A stretch of DNA of 64,000 bases, taken from contig NZ_JAGSYC010000023.1 in assembly GCF_025685545.1 (NCBI RefSeq), positions 310,001-374,000 on the forward strand, in the 5' to 3' direction. This DNA is from Granulicella paludicola (GTDB lineage Bacteria; Acidobacteriota; Terriglobia; Terriglobales; Acidobacteriaceae). Each line of letters starts with the position of its first letter. Within the stretch, counting starts at the first letter, position 1. Both the position numbers and the translations under genes were made by a program. The notes beneath the pieces were generated by a model. The model saw only the letters and a list, made by a program, of their open reading frames with translations, was not told where the DNA came from and did no database searches. Of the stretch, positions 27,810 to 35,904 are shown in pieces.

Positions 27810-29528
27810 ATGACCACCGACACCAAAACTCCCCGCTGGACCGCCACCCAGACCCGCGAGCAGTTCCTCGCCATCGCCTGGCTCCGCTGGCGCATCCTCG
27901 TCAACGGCTTCCGCCGCAAGGGCGGCACTGGCGAGCTCATCGGGCGCATCTTCCTTTATCCGGTTCTCGCCGGCTTCGCTATTGGCCCCAGCATTCTCGT
28001 TGGCGGCGGCGCTGGCTATTTCACTCACATCCAGCAACTCGACCACATCTCCTGGCTTCTCTGGGGAACCTTCGCCTACTGCACGCTGCTCAACATCCAG
28101 CTCGGCCAACCGGGTTCGACCTTCGACCCCACCGAACTTATCCGCTTCCCTCTGCGCGTCCGCGACTATATCTCGATTCGCCTCTGCTTTGGCCTGCTCT
28201 CCCCCGCCAACGTCATCGGCACGCTCATGTCCGCGTCCATCGCGATCGGCATCATCGTCTCAGCGCCTGGCCTCTGGCTTTATGCCATCGTGGCGCTCGC
28301 CATCTTCGCGGCAGCAAACGTCCTGTTTTCGCGAATGATCTTTGCGTGGGTCGATCGCTGGCTAGCCACCCGCCGCGCCCGCGAGGTCTTCACGGGTCTC
28401 ATCTTTGCTTTCTCCATTGCAGTGCAGTGGGCCAACTTCACCTTCAATCCCGCTTACAGCCACGGACACGCCAGCCACATCTCGCCACAGACGCTCGCGC
28501 TCGGACTCAGTATCGTTCACCACGTACAGCCGTTTCTCACCTGGCTGCCGCCGCAGCTCGTAGCCAGCGCACTCGTTGCCGCGAGTAACGCTTCCATCAG
28601 TCTTTATTCGGAGCTCACCCTCGCCTGCCTGCTCTACGCCATCGTCTTCTATATCGTCTTCGCGCTCCGCACACGCACCGAGTTCCGAGGTGAAAACCTC
28701 TCTGACGCTGCCAACTCAGTCTCCAAACCCACGAAGAAACTCGAGCCTAGATCGGCAGTCGCCACCACCTTCAGCACAAGTGCTACTCCTGCCCGAAACC
28801 CCTTCGGGCTTTCCTCACCCGTCATCGGCATCCTGGAAAAAGAGTTTCTCTACACACGTCGGCACACCGGGATCCTGTACGGCCTCGTCATGCCGATCGT
28901 CGTGGTCCTGTTCGTCGCGTTCCGATTCGCCAACCACGGCAATGTCACGTGGGTCTTTCCCGCCGTAGTCGCCTACTGCATGTTGGCTGTCAGCAACTTC
29001 AGCTACAACGCCTTTGGGCTCGAAGCCACTGGCATCCAGTTCTACTTCCTCGCGCCCGTCCGTATGCGAGATGTCCTGCTCGCGAAGAACATCTCCAGCT
29101 TCGCCACCGCGCTAATTGAAGTCGTTCTGATCTTCCTCGTCGTCAGCTTTGCCGCGGGCGTCCCACAACTCGACGTTGCCCTCGCCACGGTCCTCTGGGC
29201 GACCGCCACTCTGCTGATAACGACGCTCGTCGGTAACCGTCGTTCCATCGTGGCACCAAAGAAGGTCGCCATGGGCAAGATGGCCAGCAAACAGGTCTCA
29301 CAACTTAGCGCACTCATCAGCATGGGCATTCTCAGCGGCTCGATGGTGATCGCAGCCATCCCTGCGGCTATCGCTTACTACATCCACCACACCTGGATAC
29401 TGGTCCCCTTCGCGGTGCTTTACGTCGTCGCAGCTGCCTTCTTTTACGAACGCAGCCTCCGCTCCATCGACCGCTACGCTCTGATGCATCGGGAAGAGCT
29501 CTTTACCGAACTCTGCAAAGCTGTCTAA
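27810..29528 (+). CDS. ABC exporter membrane protein
   Basis: 572 residues from ATG 27810, which follows AGGATCACCGCC; a TTG at 27768 lies in a repeat and is unlikely. About ten to twelve hydrophobic segments are visible, for example GFAIGPSILVGGGAGYF, IVVVLFVAFRFA and MVIAAIPAAIAYYI. A polar, Lys/Ser/Thr-rich loop near residues 300-330 divides the protein into two halves. It has the look of the long ABC-2 type permeases paired with CcmA-like ATPases. Substrate unknown. Its last codon overlaps the convergent pgeF stop by 4 bp. Confidence 0.82.
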   Translation: MTTDTKTPRWTATQTREQFLAIAWLRWRILVNGFRRKGGTGELIGRIFLYPVLAGFAIGPSILVGGGAGYFTHIQQLDHISWLLWGTFAYCTLLNIQLGQPGSTFDPTELIRFPLRVRDYISIRLCFGLLSPANVIGTLMSASIAIGIIVSAPGLWLYAIVALAIFAAANVLFSRMIFAWVDRWLATRRAREVFTGLIFAFSIAVQWANFTFNPAYSHGHASHISPQTLALGLSIVHHVQPFLTWLPPQLVASALVAASNASISLYSELTLACLLYAIVFYIVFALRTRTEFRGENLSDAANSVSKPTKKLEPRSAVATTFSTSATPARNPFGLSSPVIGILEKEFLYTRRHTGILYGLVMPIVVVLFVAFRFANHGNVTWVFPAVVAYCMLAVSNFSYNAFGLEATGIQFYFLAPVRMRDVLLAKNISSFATALIEVVLIFLVVSFAAGVPQLDVALATVLWATATLLITTLVGNRRSIVAPKKVAMGKMASKQVSQLSALISMGILSGSMVIAAIPAAIAYYIHHTWILVPFAVLYVVAAAFFYERSLRSIDRYALMHREELFTELCKAV

Positions 29529-30337
29529 TTCACCACGCCAATAAGACTCATCATCCTGCCGGTAACGCCTTGCTCCGCGCGATGGCTGAAGTATGCCCGC
29601 CGTCCTTGCGCATCCCGCGCACAAGCAGAGCACTCCGCTACAACCGTTACGTCCCGCACACCAGCAGCCATCAGTTGCCGCCGGTTGGCCTCTTGCAGAT
29701 CCACATGCAGCTGCTCCTCTTCTCGAAACAGCTCCTGCGCATACGAAAACTCCTGAGAGAATCGCTCCCGCACCTCTTCACCCACAGCAAAGCAGCATTG
29801 CCGAATCGAGGGCCCAACCGCAGCCACCAGATCTTCAGGTTTCGATCCGAACTCCGCCGCCATGTGCGCCACGCCCACCTCTGTCATGCGAGCCACCGTC
29901 CCCCGCCACCCTGCATGGAACGCTCCGACAGCCCGCTGCCGCGTATCTGCTACCAACACCGGCACACAGTCAGCCGTCTGAGCCCCCAGCATCCATCCGG
30001 CTTCGGAAGTAATCAACCCGTCACTTTCCAGCACGGCCTTCCCTTCAGGCGTCGCCAAAGGCATCCCACTGCGCGTCACTACCTGCACCCCCACTCCATG
30101 CACCTGGCGCATGGTAACCAACTCAAAATCTTCATCCCCGGCCACAGCTCTCACCAGTCGCTGCCGATTCTCACCGACCGCCGCCGGATCGTCCTCTTTC
30201 GTCCAGCCAACGTTCAGCTGCCCCGGCGCGCCATACACCGCCGTCACACCGCCCCATCGACCGCTAAAGCCAGCTTGCAGCCACACGTACTTCTCCCATC
30301 CAGAAACCTTCACCACCGAAACCATCTCACGACTCAT
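29525..30337 (-). CDS. pgeF: Peptidoglycan editing factor PgeF (YfiH/YlmD, multicopper-polyphenol oxidase fold)
   Basis: 270 residues. The three zinc/copper ligands of the family are present: His in AFHAGWRGTVARM, Cys in IRQCCFAVGEEV, and His in AYFSHRAEQGVTGRMMSLIGV. MRQVHGVGV and LGAQTADCVPVLVAD are also typical. PgeF removes wrongly incorporated L-Ser from muropeptide precursors, keeping peptidoglycan L-Ala-specific; some members also show purine nucleoside phosphorylase activity. The N-terminal start could be Met1 or Met5. The 67 bp upstream of its start end in a GC hairpin that could act as a terminator or attenuator for transcripts arriving from the gap. Confidence 0.9.
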   Translation of the reverse strand: MSREMVSVVKVSGWEKYVWLQAGFSGRWGGVTAVYGAPGQLNVGWTKEDDPAAVGENRQRLVRAVAGDEDFELVTMRQVHGVGVQVVTRSGMPLATPEGKAVLESDGLITSEAGWMLGAQTADCVPVLVADTRQRAVGAFHAGWRGTVARMTEVGVAHMAAEFGSKPEDLVAAVGPSIRQCCFAVGEEVRERFSQEFSYAQELFREEEQLHVDLQEANRRQLMAAGVRDVTVVAECSACARDAQGRRAYFSHRAEQGVTGRMMSLIGVVN

Positions 30338-30772
30338 CCCAAAATCCTACGCTGCGATTCTCCACGCCATTCCGCAAACCGGTTCGGTGAGGTTAACGAG
30401 AAAGGCCCCGCTTTCGGGCGGGGCCATGAGAGGCTTAATTGGGGAGGGGGAGGGTATGAGGAAAAATTGAGGTCACCCAAAAATAGGGTGAAAATTAGGA
30501 AGGTGTTACAGATAGGACAAAGGTGGAAAAGCCTCTCGATTACTCAATTAGACTCCATTCCGGCCCTGAGGTTGCCACCTTTCCTTCATAATTTTAAAAG
30601 GAGTTGACTAACCAAGTTCCCCATTGGAATAACGGGGGCCAAACTGTTCATTTTCTTGAGTTAATCCGCAACCTTCACCTTGCGAAGGCGTCTTAAAGAT
30701 CAAGGCTGATACATGTTCCTCCCAAGTTTGAGCGATTTTCGCCCGACTCGCCCCAATCCTTGCCCCATCCGC
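30338..30772 (-). ncRNA. Structured gap; candidate small RNA or leader on the minus strand
   Basis: The 479-bp gap between divergent pgeF and aroDE has lower GC than its surroundings and several hairpins: GGCCCCGC/GCGGGGCC (30404-30425), CACCC-N7-GGGTG (30474-30490), and AAAGGTGG (30519-30526) with CCACCTTT (30575-30582), the last enclosing CCTC/GAGG (30532-30535 / 30568-30571). On the minus strand the first hairpin is followed by TTTCTCGTT, as in an intrinsic terminator, yet no gene lies upstream of it on that strand. This suggests a transcript of roughly 150-300 nt ending near 30395, or an attenuator in the pgeF leader. I cannot assign an RNA family. Overall confidence is low to moderate. 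Confidence 0.35.
30404..30425 (-). terminator. Orphan terminator-like hairpin upstream of pgeF
   Basis: GGCCCCGC pairs with GCGGGGCC over 8 bp with a 6-nt loop. The T-rich side (TTTCTCGTT) is on the minus strand, 67-88 nt before the pgeF start codon. No plus-strand T tract follows. Confidence 0.6.
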
Positions 30773-30801
30773 TTGCGCCCGGACGACTTCGGCGTTACGA
30801 T
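30773..30801 (+). promoter_or_regulatory. Predicted promoter of aroDE
   Basis: TTGCGC (30773-30778), 17-bp spacer, TACGAT (30796-30801). Transcription would start near 30808, leaving a leader of about 8 nt before the ATG at 30817; the leader has no Shine-Dalgarno sequence. Confidence 0.5.
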
Positions 30802-30816
30802 ACCCCGATTGCTTTC

Positions 30817-32787
30817 ATGAAGACTACGACCCAACTCGCCTCTCATCTCCTTCGCTCGCGCATCGGAAAAATCTGCGTCGCCATCACGGGAAACACCCCT
30901 GACGAACTCCTTGATCGCGCCTCTGAAGTCCTAAAAGAGACTTCTTTCCTCGAGTTCCGCCTCGACTACCTCTCCAAGCCGCTCACTGCGCTGCCTCAGA
31001 TCAAGGCCTTCCTCGAAGGCAATACCGCCGCGACCGTAATCGCCACCTGTCGCTGCAAGGACAATGGTGGTAACTTTGCAGGTTCCGCTACGGCCGCACT
31101 CGATATCCTGCTAAAGGCCGCCGAGGCCGGCTGCCAGCTTGTCGACATCGAGCTCGAAGCCATCGAGAAGCTCCCGAAGAATACCGTCGACAAGATTCGG
31201 GAGGCAGGGGCCGCTGTCATCGTCTCCCATCACGACTTCCAGGCCACCAAAGACCTCGACGCCATCTACAAGCGCGCCGAAGCTTTCGCGCCAGAGTTCG
31301 TCAAGGTTGTTCCCACCGCGCGGTCGCTCTCGGACAACCTGACTCTCATGCGGTTCCTCGAGAAGATGGAAGACCAGCCCGGTTCGTCCGTCGTTGGGAT
31401 TTGCATGGGCGACGCAGGCATTATCTCCCGCGTCCTTGGTCTCCGCGCAGGCTCTGCCTTCACCTTCGCCGCCGCCACGGCGGGCGAAGAGACCGCCCCC
31501 GGCCAGATTACTGCACGTACCTTGCTCGAAACATACCGTGTCGATCAGGTTGATGCCGCGACCAAGGTTTACGGCGTCGCCGGTAACCCCATCCGCAGCT
31601 CGCTTTCGCCGCTGATGATGAACACGGCCTTCCGCCGCGAAACCGTCAACGCCGTCTATCTTGCTCTGCAGACCAGCAAAGCCGACGACCTCTTTAAACT
31701 TATGCGAGAGATCCCCATTCAGGGCCTCAGCGTAACGATGCCTCTGAAGCAGGATGTAATCCCCTTCCTCGAGCGTACCGATCCCCTTTCAACGAAGATC
31801 GGCGCCGTAAACACCATCCTCCGCGCGCAAGATGGCAAGTTCTACGGCTTCAACACCGACGTCCCTGGCATCATCAATCCATTGGAGCGACGTCTCAGTC
31901 TCAAGGACGCCAAGGTGCTCGTCCTCGGCGCTGGCGGTGCTGCCCGCGCTGCCGTCTTTGCCTGTCGAGACAAGGGTGCAGAAGTCCATATTCTCAACCG
32001 CACGCCCGAGACCGCCCAGAAGCTTGCTAAACAGTCCGGAGCGAAGGTCATCAAGCGCGAAGCCGTCGCCAAGACCGGCTTCGATGTCATCATCAACGCC
32101 ACCCCCGTCGGCATGGCTGGCAATAAGTCTCCGCTTCCTCTCGGCCCCGAAGATCTGGTCGCTCGTTATGTCTTCGATCTCGTATACAACCCGATCGAGA
32201 CACCCCTGCTCCGCATGGCTCGCCAGAAGGGTATCCACGTGATCTCCGGCGTGGAGATGTTCGTACAACAGGGAGCACGCCAGTTCGAGATCTGGACCGG
32301 GAAACCCGCACCTTCCGAAGAAATGCTGAAGGTTGTTCTTCACAATCTGCGCCAGGGTGCCGATCCTGCGGAAGCAAACGTTTCTCCGTCGCTGAAGACC
32401 TTTTCGCAACCCGCAGCTGCGGTAGAACCCGAAACTGAACCAGATGTCGCACCAGAGCCAGCGGCGAAGAAAGCCGCACCCGCGAAACCATCTGCGGTGA
32501 AAACGGTAGCTAAGGCTGAGCCAGTCAAGCTGGATCCAGTAAAGGCAGCCGCAATCAAGACCGAGCCTAAAGCTGCAGCCGTGAAGGCGGTTCCCGCCAA
32601 AGTCGCGGTCAAGGTTCCTGCCAAGTCCGCGTCAAAAGCTCCCACGAAACCAGTTCCAAAGGCACCAACAAAGTCAGCAGCGAAACCAGTAACGAAACCC
32701 GCCGCAAAGAAGGCCCTACTTCCGACCAAGGCGGCAAAAAAAGCCGTGAAAGCTGCCGCGAAGCCAAAGCCAAAAGCGAAGCGCTAG
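30817..32787 (+). CDS. aroDE: Fused 3-dehydroquinate dehydratase / shikimate dehydrogenase with Lys/Ala/Pro-rich tail
   Basis: 656 residues from ATG 30817. Residues about 15-235 are a type I 3-dehydroquinate dehydratase: VAITG, FLEFRLDYL, VIVSHHDF with the catalytic His, and EFVKVVPTA with the Schiff-base Lys. About 250-520 are shikimate dehydrogenase: YGVAGNPIRSSLSP, LSVTMPLK with the catalytic Lys, IGAVNTI, GFNTD, GAGGAARA for NADP, and NATPVGM. These catalyse two consecutive steps of the shikimate pathway, an arrangement best known from plants. The last 120 or so residues (from about 535) are low-complexity repeats such as AKKAAPAKPSAVK, like histone H1 or AlgP tails, strongly basic, with no role in catalysis known. 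The canonical HSxSP is SSLSP here. Confidence 0.93.
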   Translation: MKTTTQLASHLLRSRIGKICVAITGNTPDELLDRASEVLKETSFLEFRLDYLSKPLTALPQIKAFLEGNTAATVIATCRCKDNGGNFAGSATAALDILLKAAEAGCQLVDIELEAIEKLPKNTVDKIREAGAAVIVSHHDFQATKDLDAIYKRAEAFAPEFVKVVPTARSLSDNLTLMRFLEKMEDQPGSSVVGICMGDAGIISRVLGLRAGSAFTFAAATAGEETAPGQITARTLLETYRVDQVDAATKVYGVAGNPIRSSLSPLMMNTAFRRETVNAVYLALQTSKADDLFKLMREIPIQGLSVTMPLKQDVIPFLERTDPLSTKIGAVNTILRAQDGKFYGFNTDVPGIINPLERRLSLKDAKVLVLGAGGAARAAVFACRDKGAEVHILNRTPETAQKLAKQSGAKVIKREAVAKTGFDVIINATPVGMAGNKSPLPLGPEDLVARYVFDLVYNPIETPLLRMARQKGIHVISGVEMFVQQGARQFEIWTGKPAPSEEMLKVVLHNLRQGADPAEANVSPSLKTFSQPAAAVEPETEPDVAPEPAAKKAAPAKPSAVKTVAKAEPVKLDPVKAAAIKTEPKAAAVKAVPAKVAVKVPAKSASKAPTKPVPKAPTKSAAKPVTKPAAKKALLPTKAAKKAVKAAAKPKPKAKR

Positions 32788-32802
32788 TTTCCTAGACACC
32801 AC

Positions 32803-32829
32803 AAAGGCCTCGTCATCGACGAGGCCTTT
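32803..32829. terminator. Bidirectional terminator between aroDE and the M3 peptidase
   Basis: AAAGGCCTCGTC and GACGAGGCCTTT form a perfect 12-bp stem with a 3-nt loop. It lies 15 bp after the aroDE stop and 16 bp after the stop of the convergent peptidase gene. The A/T ends give U-rich 3' ends on both strands. Confidence 0.85.
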
Positions 32830-32845
32830 GCCACTGCGCAGAGTT

Positions 32846-34819
32846 CTACACTCCTGCGGCGATCCAACTTCGAAGAGCTTCCATACTTACCTCTCGGCCA
32901 AGGAAACCCTGCACCAGGTCCTTCGCAGGCTTCGACCCACCCGGCTCCAGCACCGCGCGACGATACCGCATCGCCACGGGTCCATCGATCAGGTTCTTCT
33001 TATCGAACTCCTCAAAGAACTCCAGCGCCATCACCTTATCGTAGAGATAAGTGTAGTAGTTCGACGTGTACCCGACGAGATGCGTGAACGCCGCATACAT
33101 GCGGTTGCCATCCACAAATTCATACCGCGAGAACCGATCGTACCCTTCGCGCAACAGCGTATCCAGATCCAACTCGCTCGCCACGCGGTCATGCGTCTCC
33201 AGCGAATACGTCGCGTACATCACCTGCGTCAGCGTACTCAGCGCGCGACCATGCGCACTCGCCTTCGTCATCTTCGCAACGACATCGTATGGAATAGGCT
33301 CGCCCGTCTGATAGTGCTTCGCAAAGGTCCGCAGTAGGTCGGCGTCTTCAAAGAACTCCTCCAGCATCTGGCTAGGCACTTCGACGAAGTCGCCTTCCGT
33401 CGCAACGCCGCTCTGAGCCGACCACCGCTGCCGCCCACCCAGCACCTCATGCATCAGGTGCCCGAACTCGTGGAAATACGTCACCACATCCGAGTACTGC
33501 ATCAACCCTGCATCGTCGCCCTTCGGCTGCGGAAAATTGCACACCAGCGAAGCCTCCGGCAGTTGCTGCCCGATGACGCCACCCACCAGTGAGCACTCTG
33601 AGAACCACTTGCTCTTGCCCTCACGCGGGTGCATGTCGAGATAAATCTTTCCCACAATTTCTGCATCGTGAGCATTCACCACATCAAAGGCCTTCACACC
33701 GTCGCCCCACACCGTCGCGCCCTCATTCAGCACGAACTTCACCTGGAACAGCCGTCCCGCAATCGCGAGCACGCCCGCCTCCACCTGCTCATACGGAAAA
33801 TACGGCCGCACGCTCTGTGAGTCGAAATCATACCGCGCCCGCCGGAACTGCTCTTCCCAGAATCGAGCATCGCTCAAGGTCAGCGGCAGCGCCGCCGCAT
33901 CGCGCTCGCCGACAAACTTTGTCAGCTCTGCAAACTCAGCCTTCGCTACCTCGCGAGCCGCAACCTCCACCTCGTTCAGGAACCCGCGCATCTTCTCCGC
34001 AGACCCCATCATCTGGTCTACCGTCGCCAGATCAGCCCAGCTACGGAAGCCCAGCAACGACGCCATCTCCTCGCGCCCCTTCAGCAGGTCCAGCAGCACC
34101 TGCTTGTTCGCCGGATAGCCGCGGTCGTTATAAGCCAGATACATCTTCCGCCGCAGTCCACGGCTGGCCGCATAGCTCATCACCGGCGACATCTCCGGCG
34201 GATCGGTCGTCACCACCACCGGCTCCTTTGCCACCAGCTTCCCTTCAACCTCAGTCACACCATGCCGAACGAGGTAGTCCTCTGGCAACCCTCGCAATTC
34301 TTCCGCATCGCCGACCTCGATCTTCCGCACGTCATCCTGCACTGTGCGGCTGAAGTTCATGCTCAGCTCGGTCATTGACTCTGCCAGCGAGCGAATCTTG
34401 TCCCGCGTCGCCTCGTCCTTGTCCACACCACTCAGCCGATATCCCAGCAGCGCTCGCTCGATGTAGTACTTCGTCGCATCGTCTTCGCCAGACGGGTCAA
34501 TCGCAGCCAATGCCTGATACACCTCGCGGTTCAGGCTCAACGAGGTCGACTCTGCACTGATGCTCGCAGAGCACTCCTGCGCTGCATCTCGCACCTCCGC
34601 CAGCGGATGCACCATGAACATCACGCCGCTCTGGCTTCCCGCCATCCGCAGATGCCAGCAGGCTCGGTCATAGGGCACCAGAGTGTTGTCTACCGTACGC
34701 TCGCCTTTGACCGCCAGCAGCTCCGCAATCTTCGCCCGCGACTCCGCCAGGTGCGCCTCTACCCACGCCGTAGCCTGCTCGCCCCCACTCAACTCACTCC
34801 AGATGTGCAACCTATCCAA
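32846..34819 (-). CDS. M3-family zinc oligopeptidase
   Basis: 657 residues from a TTG at 34819, chosen for the AAGGGAG 6 nt before it; a TTG at 34858 without a good Shine-Dalgarno would add 13 residues. The zinc motif HEFGHLMHEVLGG (His450, Glu451, His454) is the HExxH of thimet/oligopeptidase A enzymes. Other family parts are YSDVVTYFHEFG and SQMLEEFFEDADLL with the third ligand Glu. There is no signal peptide, so it should act in the cytoplasm on short peptides left by larger proteases. It stands alone, convergent to aroDE. Confidence 0.92.
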   Translation of the reverse strand: MDRLHIWSELSGGEQATAWVEAHLAESRAKIAELLAVKGERTVDNTLVPYDRACWHLRMAGSQSGVMFMVHPLAEVRDAAQECSASISAESTSLSLNREVYQALAAIDPSGEDDATKYYIERALLGYRLSGVDKDEATRDKIRSLAESMTELSMNFSRTVQDDVRKIEVGDAEELRGLPEDYLVRHGVTEVEGKLVAKEPVVVTTDPPEMSPVMSYAASRGLRRKMYLAYNDRGYPANKQVLLDLLKGREEMASLLGFRSWADLATVDQMMGSAEKMRGFLNEVEVAAREVAKAEFAELTKFVGERDAAALPLTLSDARFWEEQFRRARYDFDSQSVRPYFPYEQVEAGVLAIAGRLFQVKFVLNEGATVWGDGVKAFDVVNAHDAEIVGKIYLDMHPREGKSKWFSECSLVGGVIGQQLPEASLVCNFPQPKGDDAGLMQYSDVVTYFHEFGHLMHEVLGGRQRWSAQSGVATEGDFVEVPSQMLEEFFEDADLLRTFAKHYQTGEPIPYDVVAKMTKASAHGRALSTLTQVMYATYSLETHDRVASELDLDTLLREGYDRFSRYEFVDGNRMYAAFTHLVGYTSNYYTYLYDKVMALEFFEEFDKKNLIDGPVAMRYRRAVLEPGGSKPAKDLVQGFLGREVSMEALRSWIAAGV

Positions 34820-34977
34820 TGCCGTCTCCCTTGCGTTTGCCCACTTAGCCAAAGGCAAACATTCTCTCTACCAGCCTACAACTCACGGCGAGGTCCGTCT
34901 TTTCCTCACATGAACACCGTTGCAACTGCGCTACCCCCAGCCCATTTCCCGATGCGACCCCCTACAATAACTCGTGT

Positions 34978-35448
34978 ATGCGTTATCTCATTGCGATCCT
35001 CGCTCTCGCCGGCCTCATCGACTCCGCCCTCGCGCTCCGCATCCATTACCAGGACCCTGCGGCCGCCCCCCCGTGCGCTGTCACCGAAAAGTTCGATTGC
35101 GGCGCAGTGAACCACTCGCGCTTCTCCGTCTTCCCGCCCACCAGCTTTGATGAAGCCCCCGGTTCGCGAAAGGTCCACATCCCGGTTGCCGCGCTCGGCA
35201 TCGTCGGTTATGGACTCATCATGGTCACCGCATTCTTCAAGCGCTTCTGGCTCACCCTGCACTTTGCTGAGATTGGCTTCGCTTTCGCAGCCTTCCTTAC
35301 TTACATGGAGGCCTACATCCTGGAAAAGTGGTGCATCTACTGCGTCTACTCAATGGGCATCATCACGGCGATTCTGCTCTGCACGATCGTCGCGGTCATC
35401 CTCCAGAAGAGCACGCCTACCTCCACCTACCTTGGTAGCCCTGAGTAA
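34978..35448 (+). CDS. VKOR-family thiol/quinone oxidoreductase
   Basis: 156 residues with four or five membrane segments. The four active cysteines of vitamin K epoxide reductases are present: loop Cys33 (PPCAVT) and Cys41 (FDCGAV), and the CxxC pair Cys119-Cys122 (WCIYC). The loop Ser/Asn-type polar residues around NHSRFS also fit. Bacterial VKOR reoxidises a DsbA-like protein and passes electrons to quinone, in place of DsbB. No thioredoxin-like partner is fused or adjacent. A TACAAT at 34963-34968 lies 9 nt before the ATG, with no Shine-Dalgarno, so the transcript may be leaderless. First of three tightly spaced genes. Confidence 0.88.
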   Translation: MRYLIAILALAGLIDSALALRIHYQDPAAAPPCAVTEKFDCGAVNHSRFSVFPPTSFDEAPGSRKVHIPVAALGIVGYGLIMVTAFFKRFWLTLHFAEIGFAFAAFLTYMEAYILEKWCIYCVYSMGIITAILLCTIVAVILQKSTPTSTYLGSPE

Positions 35449-35451
35449 GCC

Positions 35452-35901
35452 ATGGCCGAAACCTCCAGCAAGTGGACCAAGCTCATCTCCGGCGCCATCA
35501 AGTTTCTGCCTGAAGGGCAGTGGGTAGGTATCGTCATCGAGCTGCTCTCCCATCTAACCTCAGCCATGGGCGCAACAAGCGGCGATAGCAAAGAAGCCCT
35601 CAAGCATATCGAGTCCCTGCATACCGACCTTACGCAGATCTCTGCCGCCCACTCCGGCCTCGCGCAGCAGCTCACCTCACAGTCTGAAGCGTTCGCTCTC
35701 CATAGCTCCGGCGTGAACGCGAAGCTCGACGCCCTAAACACCGAGTTCAGTCAGACAAGACTCGCCACCGCCTCCGTCGAACACCGCATATCCGCGATCG
35801 AAGCAGCCCAGCGACGCAGCGGTCTCGTGCTCCGGGTGCTCTGTGCTCTCGTCGCAGTGGCCATCATTCTTCTCGTCGTCCTTCTGCTCCGCCAGCACTA
35901 G
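35452..35901 (+). CDS. Unknown protein: coiled coil with C-terminal membrane anchor
   Basis: 149 residues, starting 3 bp after the VKOR stop. The N-terminal third has an amphipathic stretch (KLISGAIKFLPEGQWVGIVI). The middle (about 45-115) is a helix rich in heptad-like Leu and Ala, suggesting a coiled coil (KLDALNTEFSQTRLATASVE). The end is one membrane helix (VLRVLCALVAVAIILLVVLL) and a short RQH tail, so it is probably a tail-anchored inner-membrane protein facing the cytoplasm. I do not recognise a family. Operon position suggests a function linked to VKOR or the following hydrolase. Confidence 0.65.
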   Translation: MAETSSKWTKLISGAIKFLPEGQWVGIVIELLSHLTSAMGATSGDSKEALKHIESLHTDLTQISAAHSGLAQQLTSQSEAFALHSSGVNAKLDALNTEFSQTRLATASVEHRISAIEAAQRRSGLVLRVLCALVAVAIILLVVLLLRQH

Positions 35902-35904
35902 CCT

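Noticed and set aside
29570..30607. 345-codon plus-strand frame opposite pgeF and into the gap
   Set aside because: pgeF motifs are complete on minus; the plus product is rich in His, Pro, Ser and Arg, without structure.
32500..32780. Tandem nucleotide repeat in the aroDE tail
   Set aside because: The repetition is at the protein level (Lys, Ala, Pro) with varied codons; there is no exact DNA repeat unit.
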